DNA of 64,000 bases from Amoeboaphelidium protococcarum (taxonomy: Eukaryota; Aphelidiomycota; Aphelidea): the NCBI GenBank assembly GCA_023515745.1, contig JALECJ010000258.1, positions 1,244,501 through 1,308,500 of the forward strand, given 5' to 3'. Below are positions 45,881-56,048 of this stretch, in pieces (the first letter of the stretch is position 1; each line of letters opens with the position of its first letter). The position numbers were made by a program, and so were the translations under genes. A model generated the notes under the pieces. It searched no databases, was not told where the DNA came from, and saw only the letters and a list, made by a program, of their open reading frames with translations.

Positions 45881-46864
45881 ATGGATTTTACATTCATTAA
45901 TAACACGGCTGAATCGGTGTAGCAGACGTTCGCTGACAAGGCGCCCGCACCAAGTAAACCGCGTAAGTAGATGACTGCGGACTAGTAGATGCAACTAGAA
46001 CATCACTTCATTAAGAATCCTTAAGCGAGTGAAGATGGATTGAAACAAATAGCGAAAGAGATCAATATGTCGGTTCGTAGCGTCAAGTCATGGTGGCGAT
46101 AGAAGGAAATGTCATAAGGCACCTCAAGAGCAAGATCAGTCTCTAACCCGCTGTAGCCAGCAGTAGTCTCCTCTGGACAGGCGAAAAGCGGCCGCAAATC
46201 TTCTAGTGGCGGAGAACATAGACCAAGATAAAATCTGTTTAGAAAGGACGATAGTTTTGGCAAGTCTACAAAGACTAACATGTTTATATTCAATCCGGAT
46301 GCCATCTATGACACGAGCGTGTCTAAAGTATAGAAAGAGAAGAAATCAGCTGCTGCTTTGGGTAATATGAGTCGTCCATGCACTCCGGAGCCTGAGTTCG
46401 TAATGCCCGGTAAATTTTTGCCGCATAATAACAAATCATCTAAAAGTACACGGTCCGCTGCTGGTATCAAGAGAAGATTTACCGTGTCTAGTGGTGCCGT
46501 TCCTCCTTCACCAGCTGCCAAGTGGGATTTCAAGGTGAACATGAATGAAAATCGTGTTCATAGTGATAGTAAAACTGTAATCAAGCGAAGACACTCCATA
46601 TCTGAGTAGTAACCAACATACAGCACTGCATTCAATATATTGCCTGATTAAAACTCGCTATTACTTATGAATTTCCAAGATACATTTATCGATTATGCTG
46701 GGTAATAATAAATGTTATAGAATGTCTAATTGTAGTATGATCAGTAATGGTGTTACAACTCCAAGTCACCTGATGTTAATCTCAATCCGATTGTCGAGGA
46801 AGATTTGTCCCCAATGTTAAAAAGTCTCAAGTTTGATCCGATGGACTATCTTAACCTCAATTGA
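45881..46864 (+). CDS. Divergent homeodomain transcription factor
   Basis: The product has 327 residues. A homeodomain spans about residues 24-80: KPRKQMTADQQMQLEHHFIK, then NPQASEDGLKQIAKEINMSV and RSVKSWWRQKEM as recognition helix. The WF-x-N-x-R signature is altered to WWRQKE. The canonical Asn51 position is Gln74, encoded by TAG at 46100-46102. The rest is disordered and basic with Ser-rich patches and probable phosphosites (KRRHSISEQQP, KRRFTVSSG). The C-terminus is Gln-rich, ending in an acidic hydrophobic motif (DPMDYLNLN) that could be an activation domain. The loss of Asn51 suggests altered DNA recognition. Confidence 0.78.
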
Positions 46865-47155
46865 TCACGAAAATAGTGTCACTCAACTAAAATATGGCGT
46901 TTAAAGAGGTGATGACAGGAACATCGAAATGCAATTGATCTTTACAATTGGTGTTATTTGAACGAAATATTATTTCTGTATTATAACTTTTCACATTCTA
47001 GCTTGTATTTTCATTTGATCTCTGATTTACGGATCAGTTGGCCACAGGTGTGACAATCATTGGAATACTTTATACTGTAGTTGCGCGTAAATTCGGAGCT
47101 AATATTAAAAGGACATGCAAGTATGAGTATTTGTAACAAAACAATTTATCACGTG

Positions 47156-47380
47156 TCACCAAGTAGATTTAACTTCAACGCCATCACTTAATTTAAACAC
47201 GTTCTCTTCCAGCCGACCTTCAAAGCGTTCCTTAAGACGATCAACAGAGCTCGGATCAATCAGCAAATGACACTCATCCAGATCCTCAATGATAAACGTG
47301 AATTCCTCCTCATTAATGAGAACAAGTAGCTGTTTTATCGCTGGATCGCTACATGATATCTTGATCAATAACACATTCAA
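47156..47380 (-). CDS. TFB5: TFIIH subunit TFB5/TTDA (GTF2H5); start unresolved
   Basis: The family reads NVLLIKISCSDPAIKQLLVL, then INEEEFTFIIEDLDECHLLI and RLKERFEGRLEENVF, matching Tfb5 along its whole length of about 70 residues. The protein stabilises TFIIH through Tfb2/p52 and is required for nucleotide excision repair. There is no ATG in frame: the codon at the expected start is TTG (47378-47380), and a TGA lies four codons upstream of it. An ATG on the same strand about 30 nt upstream, followed by GTAAAA, hints at a tiny first exon, but no AG acceptor sits at the right place. Coordinates therefore start at the TTG. Confidence 0.8.
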   Translation of the reverse strand: MNVLLIKISCSDPAIKQLLVLINEEEFTFIIEDLDECHLLIDPSSVDRLKERFEGRLEENVFKLSDGVEVKSTW

Positions 47381-47536
47381 ATGTAAGAGAATTCACATAA
47401 TTTTACCATTCTAATAAGGTCCCTTTTATTGCTTTGACCATGGTGATACGGTGAAATTCTAATAGAACAATAGAAGTGAGAACGCGACGCGCTTTTTTCA
47501 AGTTGACAAAGGAAACATATCACCTTCTGTTGAAAT

Positions 47537-48553
47537 ATGGCAATTGATAGAATCAAAAATTAAAATAGAGATTTACTGCGCAAACTAAAGTCGCTTAACC
47601 TGAGAGCTGTCTAATATCCGAAAGGAATTCTGTGGGCTAGTAATGCTTAAGTTTTGCCAGATGGTGTATACTATCATCCGCACTTTTTGACGTGTGAATA
47701 AGAGCGCTAAATCTTATCTCAAATTGATCAAAAATCTTGGGCTAATGCTATAGCGCGTCGTTAATAATTCTGGGGTGAAGTATACTATCACACTACTCAT
47801 GATCTGCCTAGCATATAGCCTGTATTATCTGATAGCGAGTAAGCTGTGTAAAGTGTCGATGCAGAGTAACACAAAGCGAGATAGAATGACAATGGCAAAC
47901 AAGGTGGAATATTTGATGTTTTGCCACTGAAAGATTTCTCATGGTTGTTATAATTGTTCGATGATGAGCAATTCTTAGACTTGGTGAAGGAAACTGATGC
48001 TGGTCAATATACATATCATGATGCTCATAGAACATATACAGCAACTCCACCGGGCGTATTTACTGCTCTTAAAGACAATCCAAATGGTACCGGTGTAACC
48101 GAAGAAGTGGAATAAGTCACGCAAATTCTTGTGAATGAGTACACTAATCAGATTGGCATATCATCTCACATTGATGATCCTGACGCGTTTGGTAAAGTGT
48201 TGGTGATGGTATCTCTGTAATATCCAGTGTACATGCGATTAAGGGAGACTGCAACCAGGAGAGAGTGTAATATACTGCTTGAGCCACGATCACTGCTAAT
48301 ACTGAAAGGCTGTGCACGGTATGAATGGGAACATGGTATATCACATCAGAAGTGGATTTTTACGCCGCGATCTGGCGTCACATCAGTCAACTGTTTGGAG
48401 GACGTCCATCTGACTTGTAGGGATGAACACTATCGAAGGATATCTCTGACTATACGGCATCTACTACCTGGTAGGAAACAATGCAAGGTGGAGAATAAAG
48501 AAATTGAAAAGAGGCCACCTCCCCAACTTCCAAAGAATCATCAAGGACGTTGA
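47537..48553 (+). CDS. AlkB-like Fe(II)/2-oxoglutarate dioxygenase
   Basis: The product has 338 residues. The double-stranded beta-helix core carries the iron ligands His211-x-Asp213 (QIGISSHIDDPDAFG) and His266 (RYEWEHGIS), plus the substrate/2OG-related segment VLVMVSLQYPVYMRL and LEPRSLLILKGCARYEW. These match the ALKBH8/ALKBH6-like branch (N-Q-Y-x-x-G-x-x-I-x-x-H-x-D). The C-terminal 80 residues are basic and lack an RNA methyltransferase domain. Family members demethylate nucleic acids or hydroxylate tRNA wobble bases. The N-terminal 170 residues contain many UAR Gln codons and a VYYHPHFL opening typical of the family. Exact substrate unknown. Confidence 0.88.
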
Positions 48554-48659
48554 TCATACGTATGGTTTATAAAAAGTAAATAATGCTAATGATGTAAGTA
48601 AAGCGGGTATTAGAGTAGGTACAGTACAAAATTATTTATATGAATTTCAGATTAAATTA

Positions 48660-50251
48660 TCATTTCGAGTAAGAATCATCTCCATCATCAGCTTCTATCA
48701 CAACCTTTCTCTGTCGCCTCACTTCATTCCCTCCAGATAATCCGTTGTGATGGTTGATTGATTGACTATTATAGGTATAATTACCATTAGTAAGCTCTTC
48801 ATTACGCCCATTGGCAGCGGCATTTCTGTATGAATTAACACTGTTGCGGTGATATCCAGATCTAGCATTAACATCAAGCGATTCAAAATGGTTCATTCTC
48901 TCAGCTCCGCCACCTCTAGGAACAACCTCGTTATGCTCTTTAAACATTAGCCTCTTTCGCATAGATTTAGGCAGCCACCATGTAGTCAAATATAGCGCCA
49001 TATGAAGTGGAAGAGTAATGACAGTGCCCACAGTAGGAATGGAATCCAATATCCGATAGAAAGTACTGAGTAGTGGACGATCTCTTTGCTTACGATGAAC
49101 ATCCAATGCGCGAAGCTATTCACCAATCTACTTTTCCAACTACTGAAATCTATCTTCGTATTGCAGAAAATAACGCTACTCCTTCTTGGCCGTTCTCTTT
49201 AAATCTTTGTTCAGTCCGCGAAGATGAGGCTCAACCTGACTCTCCAGAACGTTACGAATCTTTCTATCCGCATCATCTCTCTACTCACTCAGATGACTAG
49301 TCAAAGAAGCCATACGCAATTCCAGATCGGTAACCTTTTTCTTCAGCATATCAACATCAGTATTCGGGTAATGCACTTCATACTACAGACTGGATGCGTG
49401 TTGTTTCAACAAACGTGATAAATGGATGAGTGGACGTATGTACGCTGTAAGAACGTACAAGGCCATAGGGAAATCATTGATAAGGTGACGATAGACGTGC
49501 AAGTGTGGCCTTATGTAACGTAAAAATACAGCACCGGCGAATGGACAAGCAAACACCAGACCAAAATAGAACCATTCCAAAAACCATAATCTCCAGACAG
49601 CAGCCTGCCTCTCCTTCTCTGCAGGATGTTGAGGAGAGGTGATACCAGCTGTATAACTCTGGGCAACTCGGCTAATCTATCTATAATTTACTTTGGCACT
49701 AACATACAACTCCCAAGGTACTACATATATAACAGCAAGGTTAATCATTGTTTATAATCAATTCAAATGAGTATAAACTTACATTTAATGAGACCATAGA
49801 GGTAGAATGCAATTATCAGCAACATGAATCCCTCACTCCATTCCTCAATTTTGCCACCATAATAGATGGTCAACAGCGGTGGTAGAACGGCAAAGAACAC
49901 TGGCCACTGATAATAGTCAGCCACAATCTTACTTGCCACCTGGCTCGGTGAGGCATGTTCCATTTCGGCAGCGAGCGGATACGCAGAGAACAGTCTCGAT
50001 GGACTATCACTGCGACCAGTTCCTAGTTGTTGGCTATTATTGTGATGAGGATGATGATGGTGGTGAGAATGTGCCAAGGGTGAATATGAAGAGGCGGCGG
50101 CCTGACCAGATGCTGTTTTAGTCGCCTCGAGAGGGGAAACAAATTTAGAAGGGGAGCCAGGCAGAGTTGAGGTGACAGCACTTCTTCCACTGGTATTAAT
50201 GGCAGCAGGCGAAGAATTAGGAGCAGCAGAGTTTTGAGTTGATGTTGGCAT
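48660..50251 (-). CDS. Multi-pass coiled-coil membrane protein resembling a fungal family
   Basis: Two exons, 50251-49783 and 49720-48660, with a 62-nt intron (GTAAGT...ATGTAG). The product has 509 residues. The N-terminal 110 residues are Ser/Ala/His-rich and disordered (a poly-His stretch HSHHHHHPHH). Helices PVFFAVLPPLLTIYYGGKIE and GFMLLIIAFYLYGLIK precede PWELYVSAK, an arrangement I recall from a conserved fungal membrane-protein family of unknown role. Further helices include FLEWFYFGLVFACPFAGAVF and FPMALYVLTAYIRPLIHL. A coiled coil follows (DMLKKKVTDLELRMASLTSH) and a final amphipathic segment. The tail is Asn/Arg-rich. The family call is from memory and weak; the gene structure is solid. 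Confidence 0.65.
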
Positions 50252-50948
50252 TTTGTTATTTTATTAATTATTGTTATTATTATTATTATTAGTAGTAGTA
50301 TTATTACCAGCTTCGTTCTATCTGTTGTTCCCAGCACTACTTGTCTATGAAGAATGATGACTCAGTGTCATCTTATTACGACAATTGTCGGAACTGAATG
50401 AATGAATGAGTTATTGAGTGGGCGGGTGAGTGACAGGGAAAACAACTGTTCTCAAACTCTGCGCGCGCGAACGAACGAACGATCAGATGATGATTGCGTT
50501 TAAGATGGACGAGGATCTGAGTCAATGCGTGCAAATCTACTGTACATCTGAGTAAAGTTAGGCGACATAAAGCGAGAATTTTATGACTCTTCTCAATTCT
50601 TCTCAGTGGAGGCATTCTAGTGCTAAGATCTGAAACGCACTGTATTTCGAGATGAGGGAAAATGTTCAAGATGTTTGGTGAAACAAAGTACGTGTTATGG
50701 TCATTCCGCTTTGGTATCTTGATGTTATGGTGATAAACTTGGCATATATTTAGTTACAGAACACTGCTACTTTATGCTATAGGTTGATATGATCTTTGTA
50801 TCTATATGATTTGCATTTCTTATCTTCTCCGATTATCAAATGTTGTTCAAATTATTACTGATATTGACCGTTTCCAATGATAATTCTTTCAAACTATAAA
50901 GTCACTCGCGTCAATTTTATAATTCACCTATTCACACCAACAAAAATT
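50252..50948. other. Intergenic with ATT/AGT-type triplet repeats
   Basis: This is 697 bp between divergent genes. A TTA/TAG triplet tract at about 50272-50306 sits right upstream of the minus-strand start. A GCGCGCGAACGAACGAACG patch lies near 50461-50480. A 97-codon minus frame (50376-50669) lacks protein-like features. Confidence 0.5.
50272..50306. repeat. Triplet repeat (TTA)n/(TAG)n
   Basis: Tandem ATT and AGT triplets in the 5' flank of the minus-strand coiled-coil membrane protein. Such tracts vary in length between haplotypes. Confidence 0.8.
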
Positions 50949-51528
50949 ATGAATAAATTCTTCCAACTTTAGTCAAGAGTAAGATTAACTCTAAATTGAA
51001 GTTGCATATAGTCCTGTGTATTAATAACTATGTGTAGGGACTCTCCGCTTCCGCCAGCAAGCGTTATGGTTTTGGCTATGTGAACAAAGCAGTACTGGTT
51101 GGCAATGTTGGCAGTTAGCCAGATGTTCGTCAAATTAGCGAAGAACGTCAGATTGTCAGTTTCCCTCTGGCAACCTCTGAGTCTTACAAGAACAGCCAGA
51201 CTGGTGAGATGGACAAGAAGACGCAATGGCACCGCGTTCAAATCATGGCACCGTACACCGCTGAGTTTGTGACAAAGAATGTCACTTCTGGGTAAGAGTG
51301 AACTTTTGGTGCTTACCTTTCACATGTCAGTGCATATTATTATTATTATTATTATTGTTATGTAGAACGCGTGTCTATGTTGAAGGCAAGATTAGCTACC
51401 GTGAATATGAGAAGGATGGTGTAAAGAAGAGCTTTACGGACATTATTGTGGATCGCTCGGGGAATATTGTGGTGCTGTCTCCTAAATCTGGAGAGGTCGC
51501 AAATGAAGATGTTAACGAGACTCAGTGA
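50949..51528 (+). CDS. RIM1: Mitochondrial single-stranded DNA-binding protein (mtSSB/RIM1)
   Basis: Three exons, 50949-50978, 51038-51291 and 51366-51528, with introns of 59 and 74 nt (GTAAGA...GTGTAG and GTAAGA...TATGTAG). The product has 148 residues. A presequence MNKFFQLQSRGLSASASKRY leads into the bacterial-type SSB OB-fold: YVNKAVLVGNVGSQPDVRQI, then IVSFPLATSESYKNSQTGEM, KKTQWHRVQIMAP, VYVEGKISYREY and TDIIVDRSGNIVVLSPK. It lacks the acidic SSB-Ct tail, as expected for mitochondrial forms. It coats single-stranded mtDNA during replication. The second intron carries an ATT microsatellite. Confidence 0.95.
51334..51359. repeat. (ATT)n microsatellite inside mtSSB intron 2
   Basis: About eight ATT triplets just before the 3' splice site TTATGTAG. 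They may serve as the polypyrimidine-like tract. Confidence 0.85.
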
Positions 51529-51770
51529 TTTTGCTAATTGAATATTGCACCGGTATATACAGGATTTCTTGTAGTATTATTTATCGGTGCTATTTTTCGA
51601 ATGCACTTTGTGAAGTCTATTTTTAAGCCATGCCCTTAAGACGTAACTTAACTACGCGTGTGGTGAAGGGCTCATCATCATCTATCTCAGTCTTTTACAT
51701 CTTGTCTCACGACTTACCTTAAAATAAATAATTTTAGAGAGCATTTAAATAAATTTAATAGTCTCATATA

Positions 51771-53297
51771 ATGGAAATCCAGAAGTCTGTAGTGTGTTCC
51801 GATAGCGAAGATTCAATTGTTGTAACTTCGTCTATTGAACCTTTGGCTAAAGATGATGATTGTCAACTTTCTGAAATAACTAAACGGAGTAGTAATTCAG
51901 CCAAGAAAGTGTATTACGATGTGTCCATGCTCGGTCTCTCATTCTGCCTCATATTCACCGGGTATCATGTGGCTTAGTCTTTTGTCACAACTTTGTATCG
52001 AGATGAAGGATTCGGTGTGCTTTGTGTGATTTACTTGGCATACTGTATCGGTTGTCTGTGTGCACCTGCTATTCATTAAATGATGGAGCGTATAGCTGGC
52101 CCTGGTAGGTAGGAGCGATTGTGTATGAGTGCCGCGTCCTTGGGCTACGTTGCGTTTGTGTTCTCACTGATTAGTGGAAGCACTGCTCTGATTTACGTAT
52201 CTGGTTTTGTTAAAGGCATCAGCAGTGGCATTCTCTGGGTGAGTTAGGGAGTTTACATTAACAAGATCTTGTCCACGGAGACTGATTCATCTAGTGTCAA
52301 GTCTACCAAGATAGTCGGTCTTGCTGTTGGACTCTTTTTCATGGTTTACAATATCAATGGTGTTATTGGAAATGGCATCACCATAGCTCTACTTCAAATG
52401 GGCACATCTGTGTAAATGACTCTGCTTGCTATGGGTGTGGTTTCTTCTGTTGGTGCCTTGATGACCCTGTTGGTCTCAGATTCTCCTGTGGTGGTGTAGA
52501 AAGCTGGAAAGCAAGTGGTAGATTCTACAAACACTCTGTCATCAACTCTATCGGCAGAGAAATAGTCCTACAGGCTGTCTATTTTTGGAGAATTCAAAAG
52601 CGTGTGTAGCATTTTAAAGAATCGCAAAGTGTAGTTTCTGATGCCTTATTTTATCCTGCAAGGTATAAGTTTGGCATACACGTATGGAAACTATCCGGCG
52701 TTCATTAGTCAATTGACTTCATCCGGCGATAACTCTGGCTCAACATTTGACACTAGCCAGGCAACAAATATTGCGTACGGATTCTTATTGTACAGCGTTG
52801 GTTCAGTTATTGGCTCAATGCTATGGGGAAAAGTCTATGACTACTTTAAGCAAAGTCTGTACCCTCTGCTGACGTGCCACAGCATTCTAACTGGACTCAA
52901 CTTTTCTGTGATTGTCTATTTGATATTTGCCGAGGATAAAAGTATAATACTGCCTGGATTTGTGGTTGTTGGTTTTGTATTTGGCTTGTCAGATTTCCTG
53001 ATCAATGCCATAATCAACAACTCTATTAACAGTCACTTTGACGCGGCAGATATAAACAAGGTGTTCACTTGTTATCGCGTACTTTTCTCAATCGGGTTTG
53101 TCATAGCTTCCGTGGTTGGATCTATTCTACCTAACGTTAATATGCAAAGTGCATCGAATTGGGACAAGTATGGGTGGGTGATCATTGCCTGCTTGGATAT
53201 TGGATTCACGGCCATAAGCGTTCTATGCGGTTTCTTTATGGAGTAGCGGTACGGATCTCAAATTAGAAGATCTAGCTTACCTGTTGCATTTCATTGA
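51771..53297 (+). CDS. UNC93-like major facilitator superfamily transporter (copy 1)
   Basis: The product has 508 residues with about twelve TM segments. The N-terminus is a 45-residue cytosolic acidic segment. TM1 starts YYDVSMLGLSFCLIFTGYHV. The central landmark is IAYGFLLYSVGSVIGSMLWG, then KVYDYFKQSLYPLL, matching the G-S-x-x-G-S-x-x-x-G loop of UNC93-family MFS proteins. Later motifs include FVFGLSDFLINAIINNSINS and RVLFSIGFVIASVVGSILP. UNC93-like proteins in fungi and animals act as transporters or trafficking partners; substrate unknown. A paralogue follows on the same strand 274 bp downstream with the same landmark motifs. Confidence 0.85.
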
Positions 53298-53571
53298 AAG
53301 TATTAAAAAACATCAATGTTACGACTTAGTCTAAAGATTAACAATAATGATGTGATGTTTGTAAAACGATACAAATAGAGATAAAGTTTAGATTTTTACA
53401 ACGTTGTTTGATTTGCTCATTGTTTGATCAGTTTGAATGACAGATGATCTAAAACCATGTTGGAAGTTTATCGCTCAGTATCAATGTTCTCTTGAACTTT
53501 TATGGTTTTGATATAAAGTTTAGCACTCTGGTTTATTACTAGTCTACATAAAATCTACTTTAATTTCCATA

Positions 53572-55089
53572 ATGATGAAAGCTAGAGATTCTGATGCCAC
53601 TTTGGATTCAGTGATGCTTGGTTCTGAGGAGATCCTCTTGGAGAATTTGCAGAAGAGAAAGGTTGAAACGGCTCAACAAGAGGCTCAAGTGAAAGCTCAG
53701 GTATATAGATAAGTTTCGTATTTAGGTCTCTGCTTTTGTATATTATTCCTTGGATTTAATGTGACAGAGTCGTTTGCAACTTCGATCTATCCAGCTTCAT
53801 TTGGCTTTTTGGTTCTGATGTTAGTGTATGCTGGATTCGGTTTATCGTGTCTTTTGGTTCCTCTTGTTATGAGACTGATTGATCAGTATAGAATAGGTGA
53901 AAAATGGATCATGTTCATTGCGTCTGTTGCTTATACATTTTATGCATTCTCTATCGCGTCTTCTCTGTAATGGCTGGCTGCTTTGGGAGCGGTGATATGC
54001 GGGCTATCAGCTGGTTTCATGTGGACGTCGTAAGGACTCTATCTTTTATCGGTTATCAACCAGCTTCCTAATCAATCACCTTTATCATCTGGATAATCAA
54101 TCGGTAGACTAACTGGGCTCTTCTTTTCCATTTTTAATGCCAACTGCATAGTGGGAAATTTACTCATCATCGCCCTCCTGAAAAGCAATGTGAGCTTAAA
54201 TCAAGTTTTATGGATAACTAGTGGACTCTGCGTCTGTGCTTGTATCATGTTCATATTTGTTTAAAAGACAGGCATCCGGCATTAATCAGAATCTATCATT
54301 GTTACTGATAATGTCATTAAATAGAACCGAGTAGGTAGTAAGCATAGCATTATGAAAGAATACGCTGTAGGATTTAGAAAATTTCTACGCGATTAGAGGT
54401 ATCTACTTCTGATACCGTACATGATGGCTCAAGGTGCTGGTCTGGCTTTCTCATTTGGAACATTGCCTCTGTTCGTGGCTTATCACGTTCAAACGTATGT
54501 AGGTGTGGCTTATGCAAATGCGGTGGCAATAAAAATTTGCATATGTTTCATCTGTTATGGCTTTGGCTCTGTTATTGGATCGTACGTATGGGGACTTGTT
54601 TATGACAAGTTCAAGCAGTCTCTCCTACCTTTGCTGTCGTCTCAGGTGATACTTACCCTCCTTGCTCACTCACTGCTCATAATATCTACCGGGATCTTTG
54701 CGCCATTGGGTAATTTGTCGCCCAATCTGCATTTCACGTCATTTATCGCAACGAGCGCCTTTATACTGGGTACTACTGATTATCTGATGAATTCAGTTAT
54801 TAATAATCTCATGTCTTCGTTCTCTTAAAAGCGCAATCATATTCTCGCGGGTGGATCTGAAGCTTCTCGGCCACAAGTCTACGCATTCTCTTGGTATCGC
54901 TTCTGGTATTGTCTGGGATTTGTATTCACCGCTCTAATATACTCGTTTCTCCCCCAGGTAAATGAAGCTCATGACTCCGAGTTCACACACAACACTGACT
55001 GGATATATAACAACTTGATCAGTATTATTTTCATGGTTATGAGCGTTGTCTGCGGTTTGAAGATTCAGTTTCTAAATCAATAGATGTGA
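53572..55089 (+). CDS. UNC93-like major facilitator superfamily transporter (copy 2)
   Basis: The product has 505 residues and the same topology as the upstream neighbour. Shared landmarks include CYGFGSVIGSYVWG then LVYDKFKQSLLPLL, GTTDYLMNSVINNLMSSF, and a C-terminal FSWYRFWYCLGFVFTALIYS. The N-terminus has a Glu/Gln-rich helix before TM1 (YLGLCFCILFLGFNVTESF). The pair is best explained by tandem duplication followed by divergence. UAR codons for Gln differ in position between copies. Transported substrate unknown. Confidence 0.85.
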
Positions 55090-55343
55090 GACTTTGTCGT
55101 TTAAGTATCTTTTATTTAGCTAGTTTTGTCATTAACTCGCGCATCTTAAGTAATTGTACTATTAAATTAAGGTGACTAACTCAAAACAGAACTATTTGTA
55201 TTGGTCCATGTAGACTACTCGACTTAGTATTTTTACTATAGCCTGTAACGTCTTCGTAGTCTCGCGCGCACTTCCTTCTTGTCTTCGAAAGCTCTTCACT
55301 TTCAGTTACATCAAGATACACAGTGTACATTTACATACATATT

Positions 55344-55992
55344 ATGGTAAGTATTTTTAACCTCTAAATTTAGTGAAATTACAATTTCAACCGTTGATAA
55401 TTAAATATCCCTTCTATATTTATTAAATGTTTAGGTGACCAAGAATTTACAGCTAGTCCCAAGTACCGTCGCTTCTGAGGGTCAGCCTCAAGCTCTAACA
55501 CACAACGACCCTGCGCTGTCTCATGAGGACTGGCAGGTGAGAGATACATTTCGTTATGGAATGGCCACAGCGGATGACCTTGTGATGGACGGAGGCAAGG
55601 ACGGCCAAGCGGTGGAGTTGAAATCTTATTTGGAAAAGTATGAGTAGAACAAGAGCACACTGAGAAGTGAAATGGAGGCTCGAGTCTTTGGCAGTCACGT
55701 CAAGGTGCGGGATGCTCTGCTGGAACGTGAATGGAAATAAAAGTAATTGGGATAGACGAGAATGCCTGCACTGGCTCACTCTCTTGCCGTAGCTAGTCCA
55801 TGTAGTACCAGCGGTGGACATCTGGGTGGCAGCAATGTTGGTCAAGATATCCTCAATGGCACTTTTGATGATTTCTCCCATGATTTTGGCTCTGTATTCT
55901 CATCCGGTGCTGCTGGTGGTTCATTCGACCAGCTGATTAACGTTCACTCCTCTGCTGAAGTGCATCGCTTAGGATGGAACAGAGCTGCTTGA
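55344..55992 (+). CDS. UMP1: Proteasome maturation factor UMP1/POMP-like protein
   Basis: Two exons: the first is only the ATG (55344-55346), then an 88-nt intron (GTAAGT...TTTAG), then 55435-55992. The product has 186 residues. It contains DWQVRDTFRYGMATADD, resembling the N-terminal UMP1 segment (D-x-x-R-x-G-L), then MEARVFGSHVKVRDALLERE and QTRMPALAHSLAVASPC, matching the helix-R-x-G-x-H-x-x-x-R-x-x-x-E-R pattern with R-x-P following. The region ending GQDILNGTFDDF fits the family's D-I-x-x-G-x-x-D-x-I/F. UMP1 guides 20S half-proteasome assembly and is degraded as the first substrate. The match is by motif order rather than strong identity. Confidence 0.62.
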
Positions 55993-56048
55993 GATTGCAT
56001 TAAGTGCTAAAGTATTGTAAAAATGACAAAGTGTTAGTAGTAATACTA

